From an uncultured Candidatus Binatia bacterium (lineage in GTDB: Bacteria > Desulfobacterota > Binatia > Bin18): 64,000 nucleotides of DNA. The translations under genes were made by a program, and so were the position numbers. Below the pieces are notes generated by a model, which saw only the letters and a list, made by a program, of their open reading frames with translations, did not search any database and was not told the DNA's origin. Of this stretch, positions 54,082 through 63,291 are shown piece after piece (the first letter of the stretch is position 1; every line of letters starts with the position of its first letter). Where the stretch lies: assembly GCA_958296235.1 (NCBI GenBank), contig OY282457.1:1178501-1242500 (forward strand). The letters run 5' to 3'.

Positions 54082-55466
54082 ACGTCCTCAGTCGTTCTCC
54101 CTGCCGTCTCCGCTTGACCTCCTCCACCAATGGGAGCCTCAACAGATTCTTTCGGCATACTTGCCGCCGGCACAGCCGCTCCGCTCTGTTCACTGGGCTC
54201 GGCCTCCTGTTCCGCCGCTATTCGCTCCGCCTGCGCCTTGGCCGCTGCCCAAATTGCCGGCGCCCGGTCCGGTCCAATCCCTTCGATATCAAGCAGCGCC
54301 TCAGTATCGGCGCCGGCGATGTCCTGAGCCGACTTAAAGCCCTGCTGATACAAGAGCTCTGCCGTGATATCAGCGTTCGACTCCCCGATCCCCGGGATAG
54401 CATTCAACGCTTCAAGGACCTGGACATGTTCCAATTCTACTTCTGACTCGGACCGGACATCCAGCTTCCAGTTTGTCAGACGGGACGCCAACCGGACATT
54501 CTGGCCCTTCTTCCCAATAGCAAGGGAGAGTTGATCGTCCGGGACGATCACTTCCATCGTGTTTTCATCTTCATCCATAATAATCTTGGCAACCTTGGCC
54601 GGCAGAATGGCTCGACAGACATATTCAGCCGGGTCAGGTGTCCAGGGAACGATATCTATCCGTTCTCCCCGGAGTTCCTGGACAACGGCCTGGACACGTG
54701 TCCCCTTCATCCCCACACAGGCTCCTACAGGGTCAACATCCGGGTCGGTTGAGTACACGCCGATCTTTGCGCGGGTGCCCGGTTCTCGGGCGGCGCCCTT
54801 GATTTCCACGATGCCTTCGTACACCTCCGGGGCCTCTTGCTCGAACAGCTTGATCAGAAACCCAGGGTGCGTTCGAGAGAGCACGATCTGGGGGCCTTTT
54901 TGCGCCAGATCGACATCAAGGATATAGGCCCGAATGCGGTCCCCCTGACGGTATCGCTCCCAGGGAATCTGTTCCTTCTCGGGCAGGACCGCGTCAGTGC
55001 GACCCAAATTGACAATGATGTTGCGGCGTTCAACGCGCTGGACGATGCCTGAGAAGAGTTCGCCCTTGCGATTCTTGAATTCATTATAGATCAGTTCGCG
55101 TTCTGCCTCGCGGACCTTCTGAATGACACTCTGTTTTGCCACTTGGGCGGCAATACGTCCAAAAGAAGCCGCGGGCAGCTTGCTGAGCAGTTCGTCCCCA
55201 ATCTGCGCCTCAGGGTCCAGCGTTTCTTGCGCTTCCTTCATCTCTATTTCGGTTTCCGCATCCGTCACCATCCCGACAACCGTTTTAATCTCAAAGAGTT
55301 CAACCTCACCTATGTCCTCATTAAATTTGGCTTCGATCTGCTTCTGGCCAAAGGTTCGGCGGGCCGCAGACAGCATGGCGCTCTCAAGCGCCTCAACAAT
55401 AACACCCCGGTCCATCCCTTTTTCTTTACTGACTTGTTCGATCACCCGATTCAAGTCTGACTGCAT
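54078..55466 (-). CDS. nusA: Transcription termination/antitermination factor NusA
   Basis: 462 residues. The N-terminal RNA polymerase-binding domain (EQVSKEKGMDRGVIVEALES), an S1 domain (GELFSGIVQRVERRNIIVNL), two KH domains (GACVGMKGTRVQAVVQELRG; LSLAIGKKGQNVRLASRLTN) and two helix-hairpin-helix repeats (LNAIPGIGESNADITAELLY; LLDIEGIGPDRAPAIWAAA) lie in the usual order. It modulates pausing and termination, and in E. coli regulates its own operon. Confidence 0.97.
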   Translation of the reverse strand: MQSDLNRVIEQVSKEKGMDRGVIVEALESAMLSAARRTFGQKQIEAKFNEDIGEVELFEIKTVVGMVTDAETEIEMKEAQETLDPEAQIGDELLSKLPAASFGRIAAQVAKQSVIQKVREAERELIYNEFKNRKGELFSGIVQRVERRNIIVNLGRTDAVLPEKEQIPWERYRQGDRIRAYILDVDLAQKGPQIVLSRTHPGFLIKLFEQEAPEVYEGIVEIKGAAREPGTRAKIGVYSTDPDVDPVGACVGMKGTRVQAVVQELRGERIDIVPWTPDPAEYVCRAILPAKVAKIIMDEDENTMEVIVPDDQLSLAIGKKGQNVRLASRLTNWKLDVRSESEVELEHVQVLEALNAIPGIGESNADITAELLYQQGFKSAQDIAGADTEALLDIEGIGPDRAPAIWAAAKAQAERIAAEQEAEPSEQSGAAVPAASMPKESVEAPIGGGGQAETAGRTTEDV

Positions 55467-55471
55467 AGCGG

Positions 55472-56002
55472 TTACCTCGTCTGACGGCGTCTGCTTTTCC
55501 GTTTTTTCTTCTCAGGACTCTTCCCAGGCAGGGGGAGAGGTAGATCAACATGGGCACGCGCCACATTCGCCCAACTCACGCGTACTTTTCCTCTCTCTTG
55601 GTCAACGACACTAACAGCATTCTCTTCTACTTCACATATCGGGCCAATGAAAGCCCGCTTTCCGTCCTGGGCAGTCTTCGTCTGTAAGCGAATCGGTTGT
55701 CCCACGTAGCGTTGACACTGGCTGAGGCGGAAGAGCGGACGCTGAAGACCGGGAGAGGAGACTTCAAGTGTATAGCGCCATGCAATAGGGTCATGAACAT
55801 CAAGCAAATCGCTCAGCTGTCTATGGACTCGCGTACAATCATCAAGCGTCACCCCGTCCGTGTTTTCCAGCAGAACCCGTAATACCCAGCGGCCATTCTC
55901 AGTCAACAGGTCTACGCCCCACAACTCAAAACCTTCATCCTCAGCCAAGGGAGTGGTCAGGGTCTCAACCTGCTGGATAATCTCTTGGACTGAGGGCTGC
56001 AT
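55472..56002 (-). CDS. rimP: Ribosome maturation factor RimP
   Basis: 176 residues from the ATG at 56002. VQEIIQQVETLTTPLAEDEG, FELWGVDLLTENGRWVLRVL, DDCTRVHRQLSDLLDV and YTLEVSSPGLQRPLFRLSQC identify RimP. The longer frame starting at 56077 would have to translate a terminator hairpin and its T-run. A rho-independent-type hairpin ends four bases upstream of this ATG, so initiation may occur on a message that escapes termination. The basic tail KSPEKKKRKSRRRQT is common in RimP. Confidence 0.9.
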   Translation of the reverse strand: MQPSVQEIIQQVETLTTPLAEDEGFELWGVDLLTENGRWVLRVLLENTDGVTLDDCTRVHRQLSDLLDVHDPIAWRYTLEVSSPGLQRPLFRLSQCQRYVGQPIRLQTKTAQDGKRAFIGPICEVEENAVSVVDQERGKVRVSWANVARAHVDLPLPLPGKSPEKKKRKSRRRQTR

Positions 56003-56006
56003 ATTG

Positions 56007-56035
56007 AAAAAAAAAGTGGGCTCCCGCCCACTTTT
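56007..56035 (-). terminator. Terminator or attenuator before rimP-nusA-infB
   Basis: Minus strand: AAAAGTGGGC pairs with GCCCACTTTT around a GGGA loop, followed by a run of nine T residues. It ends four bases from the rimP ATG and follows the greA stop by 60 bases. Confidence 0.88.
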
Positions 56036-56096
56036 CCCTCGCTTCCTCCCGCAGGCTAAACGATCCTCTGCCATCACGCAAGAGGCGCAGCTCGTC

Positions 56097-56585
56097 TCAT
56101 TCTCCTTCTACGCCGTTTTCAAGATCGTGCAGGGTGGTCAGATCGATAATCGTATAGGACTGTTTCCCCTGAGGTGTGACGATCTCAACCTCGTCGTCGA
56201 GTTCCTTGTGCAAAAGCGCCTGGCCAATCGGAGAGTGGAGCGAAATCTGCCCCGCAGCCGGGTCAACTTCTTCAGGAAAAACGATCTGATACGCAACCAC
56301 CTCACCCGAATCGACCTCTTCGAGGGTGACTCGGCTGCCGTAGGCAATCGAACCTTTTGGAATACTCGACAGGTCATACAGCGAGAGTTGCTGCATCCGC
56401 TCCGTCAGCTGGGCGATCCGGGCCTGGACATAGTCCTGGCGCGCGCGCGCCGCTTCGTACTCGGCATTTTCACTCAGGTCGCCATGAGCGGCGGCCTCGT
56501 GCAGGTCTTTCGGAATGCGGACATTGAGTTCGTGGTATAATTCGTCAAGTTCTTTTTTCAGCTTTTTGACAATCGGTAGGTCCAT
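56097..56585 (-). CDS. greA: Transcription elongation factor GreA
   Basis: 162 residues from the ATG at 56585, preceded by GGGGGAG. The N-terminal coiled coil with tip acids (IPKDLHEAAAHGDLSENAEY) and the C-terminal FKBP-like domain (YGSRVTLEEVDSGEVVAYQI, ISLHSPIGQALLHKELDDEV) are complete. It rescues backtracked RNA polymerase. The open frame further upstream is not conserved-looking. Confidence 0.96.
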   Translation of the reverse strand: MDLPIVKKLKKELDELYHELNVRIPKDLHEAAAHGDLSENAEYEAARARQDYVQARIAQLTERMQQLSLYDLSSIPKGSIAYGSRVTLEEVDSGEVVAYQIVFPEEVDPAAGQISLHSPIGQALLHKELDDEVEIVTPQGKQSYTIIDLTTLHDLENGVEGE

Positions 56586-56641
56586 AGCTCCCCCATGCGG
56601 TCCGTCCTCTGTCTGGCAAGGATGTTCCGCACAAGCGCAAC

Positions 56642-56672
56642 AGGGGTTGGTGACGCTTGCGCACCAACCCCT
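56642..56672. terminator. Inverted repeat between thiolase and greA
   Basis: AGGGGTTGGTG and CACCAACCCCT form a perfect 11-base stem with a 9-base loop (ACGCTTGCG). It lies 28 bases after the thiolase stop and lacks a T-run, so termination would need help from Rho or the stem protects the RNA end. Confidence 0.6.
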
Positions 56673-56699
56673 CCACACAATAATTGTCTACTGCAGCAG

Positions 56700-57836
56700 T
56701 CAGGCGGTCAGGATATGGATCGTACAGGCCGACCCGAGGCCAATCACATGGGCGAGGCCAGCCTTGGCTCCTTCAACCTGGCGCGCTCCCCCCTGGCCTC
56801 GAAGCTGTGTCACGATCTCATAGATATTCGCAACTCCGGTTGCCCCCAGCGGATGCCCCTTGGAGAGCAAGCCGCCACTGACGTTGACGGGAATATCGCC
56901 ACCCAGTTCGGTTCGCCCTTCGTCAATCATCCGCCCGGCTTCACCGGCACCACACAGGCCCAAATTCTCGTAATGCAGCAGCTCTGCGGTGGCAAAACAA
57001 TCGTGGAGCTCGACCAAACTCAGGTCTTGCGGTCCGATGCCAGCTTTTTCATAGGCTTCTTTTGCCGCATTCTGCGTCAACGTATTGACATCCGGCATGG
57101 TCAGATCCCGGTCGGTATAAGGATCCGAGGTGAGGACAGAAGTCGCTACCTTTATCGGTTTACTGGTAAACTGCCGGAGCTTGTCTTCTGACATCAAGAG
57201 CGCCGCGGCCGCGCCGTCTCCAGTCGGGCAACACATATAGAGCGTATTGGGATAGGCAACCATACGGGCATTCATCACATCATCCAGCGACACTTCAACC
57301 TGGTATTGGGACAAGGGGTTGTGGACTGAATGCTTATGGTTCTTCACTGAAATTTTGGCGAAATGCTCGGCCGTCGTTCCGTGCTTGCGCATATGTTCCA
57401 CGCCTGCCTGACCAAAAACGGCGGGCATCAGGCCACTGCCCAATACTCCTTCAACACTCTCTCCTCCGCTCCGGGCTCCGCCACCGAGCAAGCCCATCTT
57501 CCCCATCTGCTCAACACCAACGGCCATGGTGGCATCGTACATACCCGACGCGACACCGATATAGGCCTCGCGGAAGGCTGTCGAACCGGTCGCACAGGCG
57601 TTGGATACATTGAGTGCGGGGATGCCGGTTTGGCCAATCTGCTGCAGAATCTTCTGGGCATTCATGGCATTGGCCTGGAACAGGTTCCCGCACACGAGCA
57701 TCTCAACATCCTTGATGGACGCCCCGGCGTCTTTGAGGGCGAGGACCCCCGCTTCCGCTCCCATTTGGGACACGTCCTTGTCCGGGTAGCGTCCAAACTT
57801 GATCATGCCGACACCGACCACATATACATCTCTCAT
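56700..57836 (-). CDS. Thiolase family protein (SCP2-like)
   Basis: 378 residues. The nucleophile Cys is in LNVSNACATGSTAFREAYIG near residue 85; the SVKNHKHSVHNPLSQYQ and VELHDCFATAELLHYENLGL segments (with His) and GGLLSKGHPLGATGVANIYE match the SCP2-type thiolases. The C-terminal VIGLGSACTIHIL keeps the second Cys. Acetyl-CoA C-acetyltransferase or acyl-CoA cleavage is likely, but the substrate is not known. The DUF35 gene 32 bases upstream encodes a probable partner. Confidence 0.9.
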   Translation of the reverse strand: MRDVYVVGVGMIKFGRYPDKDVSQMGAEAGVLALKDAGASIKDVEMLVCGNLFQANAMNAQKILQQIGQTGIPALNVSNACATGSTAFREAYIGVASGMYDATMAVGVEQMGKMGLLGGGARSGGESVEGVLGSGLMPAVFGQAGVEHMRKHGTTAEHFAKISVKNHKHSVHNPLSQYQVEVSLDDVMNARMVAYPNTLYMCCPTGDGAAAALLMSEDKLRQFTSKPIKVATSVLTSDPYTDRDLTMPDVNTLTQNAAKEAYEKAGIGPQDLSLVELHDCFATAELLHYENLGLCGAGEAGRMIDEGRTELGGDIPVNVSGGLLSKGHPLGATGVANIYEIVTQLRGQGGARQVEGAKAGLAHVIGLGSACTIHILTA

Positions 57837-57868
57837 AACTTACACCCCTTTGCCGTTATCAGCTTTCT

Positions 57869-58315
57869 TTAATTTTTGCCTGGCCTGAAAAAGAAAGCAA
57901 TAATGTCAATGGTCTCCTCATCGCCGTGCGCGTTTTTTTCCTTGCGTTCGCGGACCTTCCGCGTCACCATGTCCACCGGCATGCCAAATTCGATCTTTTG
58001 AGGGTCGGGCTCGATATCGACTAAATTGCACCGGACGCTCACCCCTTCCGGGAGGTCAACAATTGCGGAGACGTACGGAACCGGGATACCGGGTGCGGAC
58101 TGGTGCACGATGGAATACACGTAGAGCGTACCGTGGTCGCTGAGCCGCACCTCGGGCAAATCGCCGACATAGGTACATTTGCTGCACCCGACCCGGTTCC
58201 CACCGATATAGGTGGCGTTACACTCAGGGCAGCGATAGCCGACAAGATACGGCTTTTCGTCTGGAGTGGCGGGCAAGCGCAACATCGGCGCGATTGCCCG
58301 TTGGGTATGCGTCAT
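57869..58315 (-). CDS. Zn-ribbon OB-fold (DUF35) protein
   Basis: 148 residues. A rubredoxin-like zinc ribbon (YRCPECNATYIGGNRVGCSK, then CT) with Cys at about residues 29, 32, 43 and 46 precedes an OB fold (VRLSDHGTLYVYSIVHQSAP, PYVSAIVDLPEGVSVRCNLV). DUF35 proteins partner SCP2-like thiolases and shuttle CoA-bound intermediates. Gene order supports that pairing here. Confidence 0.92.
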   Translation of the reverse strand: MTHTQRAIAPMLRLPATPDEKPYLVGYRCPECNATYIGGNRVGCSKCTYVGDLPEVRLSDHGTLYVYSIVHQSAPGIPVPYVSAIVDLPEGVSVRCNLVDIEPDPQKIEFGMPVDMVTRKVRERKEKNAHGDEETIDIIAFFFRPGKN

Positions 58316-58546
58316 TACCAGGTCCTCTCTCTGCCGGCCCGCCCAGGTCTCCGTTTGTCAAGGTAGCGCTTGTGGTTCTGGCAAGATGTCGGAAGAGTAA
58401 GGGACTCATCCCTGCGTTGTAAATCAGGAACGCCACCTGCCAGCCGACTGCTCAGGCTCATGGGCAGGACCGAAAAAATCTGTGCTACAGTGCAGCCACC
58501 AATATACGAGCGCACCTCCCAAAACAAGGCCTTGAGAAATTTTCAT

Positions 58547-59365
58547 ATGCCAGGGAGAGGGACAATCAAAAGTACTCAGCAGAGTGACAGCCGGGGGTGG
58601 CTTCACCGGCTCGGCGCCGCGGCTCGGGCAGCACTCACCGTGCTGTATCCGTGGCGCTGCCTCAACTGCGCCATCTGTCTTCCTGCGGACCACGCATTTT
58701 GCCTGAAGTGTCAGGGCTGGATTCAGGTCATCCACTCCCCGCTCTGCACCCGCTGCGGCCGGCCTTTTGCCTCCAGAGTCGGCCCCGACCATATCTGCTC
58801 CCAGTGCGCGCAACAGCCGCCCAGTTTTCGCCATGCGCGCGCATGGGCCGCATACAGTACGCCAAGCGGCTCGCCCCAACCTCTCCGTCAGAGCATCCTC
58901 CGGTTTAAGTATGAGCGAAATATGAGAGCCGGGAAGGCACTCGCCGGACTCACGGCACATCATTTTTCTCTCGCCCAGGAGCAGAGTGCAGGGCAAGCGG
59001 CAGACTATGACCTCGTTATTCCGGTTCCTCTGCACCTGACCAGACTGCGCTGGCGCGGATTCAATCAATCTCTCATCCTTGCCCGCGCGATTGGGCTGCG
59101 CATCAACACTCCAGTTGACCCCTGGCTGCTCAGTCGCACCCGGCCGACCTCGCCCCAGACGAAGCTGAGTCGAGAAGACCGTCGGGCCAATGTTCGAGGA
59201 GCCTTTCAGGTGAACACGCCCGCCCTGGCAAAAGGGCAACGTTTGCTCCTTGTGGACGACGTCTACACGTCCGGCGCGACAGTTGAAGAGTGCGCCCGAA
59301 CCCTGTACCAGAATGGGGCACGCAGTGTTGATGTTTTCACTGCGGCCCGAGTGGTTGATCTCTAA
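58547..59365 (+). CDS. comF: ComF family phosphoribosyltransferase-like protein
   Basis: 272 residues from the ATG at 58547. A zinc finger region (CLNCAICLPADHAFCLKC and CTRCGRPF...CSQC) is followed by ILRFKYERNMRAGKALAGL, VIPVPLHLTRLRWRGFNQS and the PRPP-binding loop RLLLVDDVYTSGATVEECA. In competent bacteria ComF helps take up DNA; in others its role is unclear. The frame upstream to 58370 is longer but lacks conserved residues. Confidence 0.9.
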   Translation: MPGRGTIKSTQQSDSRGWLHRLGAAARAALTVLYPWRCLNCAICLPADHAFCLKCQGWIQVIHSPLCTRCGRPFASRVGPDHICSQCAQQPPSFRHARAWAAYSTPSGSPQPLRQSILRFKYERNMRAGKALAGLTAHHFSLAQEQSAGQAADYDLVIPVPLHLTRLRWRGFNQSLILARAIGLRINTPVDPWLLSRTRPTSPQTKLSREDRRANVRGAFQVNTPALAKGQRLLLVDDVYTSGATVEECARTLYQNGARSVDVFTAARVVDL

Positions 59366-59371
59366 GAGCGT

Positions 59372-60031
59372 ATGACGACACCTCTCTCTCTTGGCATTCT
59401 CATTTCCGGGGGCGGCACCAACCTCCAGGCCATTATCGATGCCATTGAGCGGAAAGACCTGTCAGCCCACATCCGTATCGTGGTGAGTAACCGGAGCGAT
59501 GCCTATGGCTTGGCGCGAGCGCAGCGTCACGGTCTCTCAACCGCATTGCTTGCTCACACAGATTTTTCTTCTCGGGAAGAGTTTGACCAACACCTCGTCA
59601 CCCTCTTGCACGAACACGGGGTTGAGATGGTCATTCTGGCCGGCTTTATGCGCCTGCTCTCCGCGCGTTTTATTCAGGCTTTCCCGCACCGTATTCTGAA
59701 TATCCACCCGGCCCTCCTGCCGGCCTTTCCCGGTCTGCGCGCGCAACGTCAGGCCCTGGAACGCGGCGTGCGGATTAGCGGCGCAACCGTCCATCTGGTC
59801 GACGAAAAAATGGATCACGGTCCGATTATTATGCAGGCTGCCGTACCCGTCTATCCTGACGATACGGAAGACAGTCTGAGCGCGCGGATTCTGGCCCAGG
59901 AACATCGCATCTACCCGGCCGCCATTAAACTCTTTGCCGAAGGCCGGGTGGTGGTTCGCGGGAACTCTGTCCGCATTCGTGACGAGCGCCATTGGCCGCA
60001 AACCGCCTTCCAGTCTCCTGCCGCAGTATGA
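59372..60031 (+). CDS. purN: Phosphoribosylglycinamide formyltransferase
   Basis: 219 residues. LGILISGGGTNLQAIIDAIE, VVSNRSDAYGLARAQRHG, ILNIHPALLPAFPGLRAQRQ and GATVHLVDEKMDHGPIIMQA carry the catalytic Asn, His and Asp. It formylates GAR using 10-formyl-THF, the step before the PurS/Q/L synthase encoded at 35594-38744, although here it lies 20 kb away. Its stop overlaps the rnhC start. Confidence 0.95.
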   Translation: MTTPLSLGILISGGGTNLQAIIDAIERKDLSAHIRIVVSNRSDAYGLARAQRHGLSTALLAHTDFSSREEFDQHLVTLLHEHGVEMVILAGFMRLLSARFIQAFPHRILNIHPALLPAFPGLRAQRQALERGVRISGATVHLVDEKMDHGPIIMQAAVPVYPDDTEDSLSARILAQEHRIYPAAIKLFAEGRVVVRGNSVRIRDERHWPQTAFQSPAAV

Positions 60032-60675
60032 CGACAGCCTCCCCCAGCGCTGGCACAATTGGGATCGATGAATCCGGCAAGGGGGATTATTTCGGCCCGC
60101 TGGTCATCGCCGGGGCGCATGTGACGCCAGACCAGGAGTCCCAGCTACGCGCTCTAGGCGTGCGGGATAGCAAGACCTGCTCGGATAAACGCGCCCAGAC
60201 CCTGGCCGCCCATATCCGCACGCTGTGTACGACCACCCTCGTGACCATTGGCCCTGAGCGCTACAACAGCCTGTACGCCTCGCTCAAGAATCTTAACGTC
60301 CTGCTCGCCTGGGGACATGCTCGCGCCATAGAAAACCTCTTGGAAACAGTTACCTGTGAACAGGTGATCGCCGACCAATTCGGGAATGCGCGCTTTCTCA
60401 ATAGTGCCCTGATGAAAAAAGGCCGCGAGGTCAAGCTCATTCAAAAGCCACGCGCCGAACAAGAGCTGGCCGTAGCCGCCGCCTCGCTGGTCGCCCGGGC
60501 AGAGTTTTTACGCCGCTTGCAGGAGTTAAGCAGCCGCTTTGCCATCCCGCTGCCGAAAGGCGCAAACCCTCAGGTCATCGCCGCGGGCAAAGCCGTTGTG
60601 GAACAGTATGGCCCGAACAGCCTGGGCCAGGTCGCCAAGCTGCATTTTCGCACAACGCAGAAAGTGCGTGGGTAA
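60028..60675 (+). CDS. rnhC: Ribonuclease HIII-like protein
   Basis: 215 residues from the ATG at 60028, overlapping the purN stop. The RNase H core has IGIDESGKGDYFGPLVIAGA, ALGVRDSKTCSDKRAQTL and NLLETVTCEQVIADQFGNAR; the DESGKGDYFGP form is that of RNase HIII rather than HII. The usual N-terminal TBP-like substrate-binding domain of Firmicute RNase HIII is absent, so the enzyme is short. It cleaves RNA in RNA-DNA hybrids. Confidence 0.8.
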   Translation: MTTASPSAGTIGIDESGKGDYFGPLVIAGAHVTPDQESQLRALGVRDSKTCSDKRAQTLAAHIRTLCTTTLVTIGPERYNSLYASLKNLNVLLAWGHARAIENLLETVTCEQVIADQFGNARFLNSALMKKGREVKLIQKPRAEQELAVAAASLVARAEFLRRLQELSSRFAIPLPKGANPQVIAAGKAVVEQYGPNSLGQVAKLHFRTTQKVRG

Positions 60676-60723
60676 GAGACGCAGTCCTTGCCCCACAGCC
60701 ACTTTTCCTCTATCCCGTCTGCC

Positions 60724-61533
60724 ATGGCACACAGTCCCCACCCTGCATTTGACCGACTCGTCCACATTATGGCGACGCTGCGCAGTCCGAACGGCTGCCC
60801 CTGGGATAAAGAGCAAACGCCGCAGACCCTCAAGCCCTACCTCGTCGAAGAGACCTATGAGGTGCTGGATGCCCTTGAGGCGGAAGACTGGCCTGAGTTG
60901 AAAGAGGAACTGGGGGATTTACTCCTCCAGATCGTTTTTCACGCGCAGCTTATGGCCGAATCCGGGGAATTCACTATTGACGATGTGGCCCAAGCCATTG
61001 CCGATAAAATGACCCGCCGCCATCCGCATGTCTTTAGCGACCTGAAAGTCGACAGCGCCGAAGAGGTCAGCCAGAATTGGGCCAAAATCAAAGCGCAGGA
61101 GAAAAGGGCAAAAAAGAAGGCAAGAGGAGCTGCGGATCAATCCATTCTGGCCGGCGTTCCCAAGGGCGCGCCGGCCTTAATCCAGGCCCAGCGATTGGGC
61201 GAAAAGGCCACCCGAGTCGGCTTTGACTGGCCGTCGGCTCCGGCGGTCTTTGAAAAGGTAACAGAAGAGTACCAGGAATTGGCAGCGGCACTGGCAACGC
61301 CGAATACAGAGCAGCAGGAACATGAACTCGGTGACCTGCTGTTTGTGTTGACCAGCCTCGCCCGTCATCTTGACCTGGACGCTGAGTCTGCCCTGCGCAA
61401 GGCCAGCAGTCGTTTTAGCAAACGCTTTCGGTATATCGAGGAGCAGCTCGCCCACGGCCGGGAGGACATCTATCAAACCTCACTGACGCGGCTGGAGGAA
61501 TTGTGGCAGGAAGCCAAGCAGACGCTGGGGTAG
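60724..61533 (+). CDS. mazG: Nucleoside triphosphate pyrophosphohydrolase MazG
   Basis: 269 residues from the ATG at 60724. Two MazG modules: YLVEETYEVLDALEAEDWPE with LKEELGDLLLQIVFHAQL, and VFEKVTEEYQELAAALATPN with HELGDLLFVLTSLARHLDL. The N-terminal LRSPNGCPWDKEQTPQTLKP is diagnostic. It hydrolyses dNTPs and NTPs to monophosphates. Its last 54 bases overlap the murJ 3' end on the other strand. Confidence 0.94.
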   Translation: MAHSPHPAFDRLVHIMATLRSPNGCPWDKEQTPQTLKPYLVEETYEVLDALEAEDWPELKEELGDLLLQIVFHAQLMAESGEFTIDDVAQAIADKMTRRHPHVFSDLKVDSAEEVSQNWAKIKAQEKRAKKKARGAADQSILAGVPKGAPALIQAQRLGEKATRVGFDWPSAPAVFEKVTEEYQELAAALATPNTEQQEHELGDLLFVLTSLARHLDLDAESALRKASSRFSKRFRYIEEQLAHGREDIYQTSLTRLEELWQEAKQTLG

Positions 61534-63156
61534 GAGGCCCAGCAAGGCGCGCAGTTCAGCTTTCCCACCTGGCCAGACCAGGACCACAAAACTGCCTAAA
61601 CCGATCAGGATAGCCCCGCCCAGACTCCCCAGCCGACTGAGACGAGAACCGGCTGGGCCAAGCCAGTCAACCTGTCCCACAAACCACCAGAGGACGATCA
61701 GCATCCCGACCGACGCAAGGCCACTCCACAACAGTGAGACAGCCCATTGGTGCCACGGAAAGGCTGGAAAACGTCGTGAGAGGCGAACGGCCTGGCACCC
61801 GAGGTTAGCCAGTGCGGCGAGCGACGTTGCAGCGGCAAGACCGACCACCCCCCAATTCTGCATCGAGAGCATTCCGCTCACAGCGGCGACACCCTGCGCC
61901 AGCCAGTTCGTCTCACCGGGGAGACTGATACCGCCCATGAGGACAAGGCTGGCGCCTATTTTCACCACGAGGGCAACCGCTCCGCCCCAGACCGGCGTCC
62001 GGGTATCCCCGAGGGCGTACAAACAGGCCGTGACCTGGCGTGTCGCTGCCACCGCCCATAAGCCCGGCGCCAGCGCTTGTAAGGTCGTCGCTGTCACCAC
62101 AACGTCCTGAGCGGAAAAGGCGCCTCTGAAAAACAGGAGCGTCGTCACCGGCGTCGCCAAAACCGCCAGCCCAACCGCCGCGGGCAGCGTGACGACATTG
62201 ACCAGCCGCAGGGCGAAGCCCAGACTCTCCTGCATGCCGGCCCAGTCACGCTGCCCGGCCTGCGTCGCCAGACTTGGCAAGGCCGCGGTACTCAGGGCAA
62301 CGACAAAAATCCCAACGGGGAATTCAAACAAACGGCTGGCATACCACAGGCAGGCAACGCTTCCGTCCGCGAGCAGTGAGGCCAGCAGAGTACTGATGAT
62401 CTGATTGAGTTGAAAAATACCGGTCCCAAAGACGAGCGGCAACAAGAGCCGGCCCATACGTCGTAAGGCCGGATGGCCTGGCTGCCAGCTCAGACGCAAG
62501 GACACCCTGTGGCGGACGAGCGCCGGCAGCTGCCACAGGAGTTGGCAGACTCCACCCAGCACGACCCCGTAGGCAAGACTCATCACTGGCTCAGCCATAT
62601 GGGCAGACAGGCCGAGTACACTCAAGATGACTGCCGCGTTAAACAGCGCCGGCGCAAAGGCCGGGGCCGTAAAGTGCCGGAGCGCATGTAAGACCCCCGT
62701 GGCTAACGCAGCCCCGCCAACACAGAAGAGATAGACAAACATGACGCGGGTTAAATCAGTGGTGAGCAGCAACTTGTCGCCCGTAAAGCCGGGCGCGAAG
62801 AGGCGGGTGATGGGGGCGGCAAAGCATATCCCCAGGCCAGTCAAAACGAACAGCAGGCCGAGGCCGGTTCCGAAGAAGGCGCGAATCATGCGACTCGCCG
62901 CGCGCGGTCGCCGGGCGAGATACGGGGTAAGCACCGGCACAAAAGCGGCGTCGGTTGCCCCCTCGCCAACGAGACGCCGGAGCAGGTTGGGAATGCGGAA
63001 CGCAACAAAGAACGCGTCAGCGGCCAGGCCCGCCCCAAAGACGGAGCCAATCACCATATCCCGACCCAAGCCGGCAATGCGGCTCAGCAGCGTCAGCCCA
63101 CCGATCTGTCCAACGGCCCGAACAACCTGGGCGTTTTCTCCAGAGTCTTGGTGCAT
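61480..63156 (-). CDS. murJ: Lipid II flippase MurJ
   Basis: 558 residues with about 14 hydrophobic helices. IGGLTLLSRIAGLGRDMVIG, the Arg-rich FRIPNLLRRLVGEGATDAAF and PVLTPYLARR, and AALPSLATQAGQRDWAGM are MurJ signatures. It moves lipid II across the inner membrane. Convergent with mazG. Confidence 0.95.
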   Translation of the reverse strand: MHQDSGENAQVVRAVGQIGGLTLLSRIAGLGRDMVIGSVFGAGLAADAFFVAFRIPNLLRRLVGEGATDAAFVPVLTPYLARRPRAASRMIRAFFGTGLGLLFVLTGLGICFAAPITRLFAPGFTGDKLLLTTDLTRVMFVYLFCVGGAALATGVLHALRHFTAPAFAPALFNAAVILSVLGLSAHMAEPVMSLAYGVVLGGVCQLLWQLPALVRHRVSLRLSWQPGHPALRRMGRLLLPLVFGTGIFQLNQIISTLLASLLADGSVACLWYASRLFEFPVGIFVVALSTAALPSLATQAGQRDWAGMQESLGFALRLVNVVTLPAAVGLAVLATPVTTLLFFRGAFSAQDVVVTATTLQALAPGLWAVAATRQVTACLYALGDTRTPVWGGAVALVVKIGASLVLMGGISLPGETNWLAQGVAAVSGMLSMQNWGVVGLAAATSLAALANLGCQAVRLSRRFPAFPWHQWAVSLLWSGLASVGMLIVLWWFVGQVDWLGPAGSRLSRLGSLGGAILIGLGSFVVLVWPGGKAELRALLGLLPQRLLGFLPQFLQPRQ

Positions 63157-63291
63157 GCCGCGTCCATCCGACCTGGCAGCGTTGGCTCTACTCTATGGCC
63201 CAGCCGTCCTCTTCAGTCGCCCGCTCTTGCGCGACATTGATCAGTTTCCCCACTCATGGTAGGAACAATGCCTCAGAGAGGAGTATTGTAC

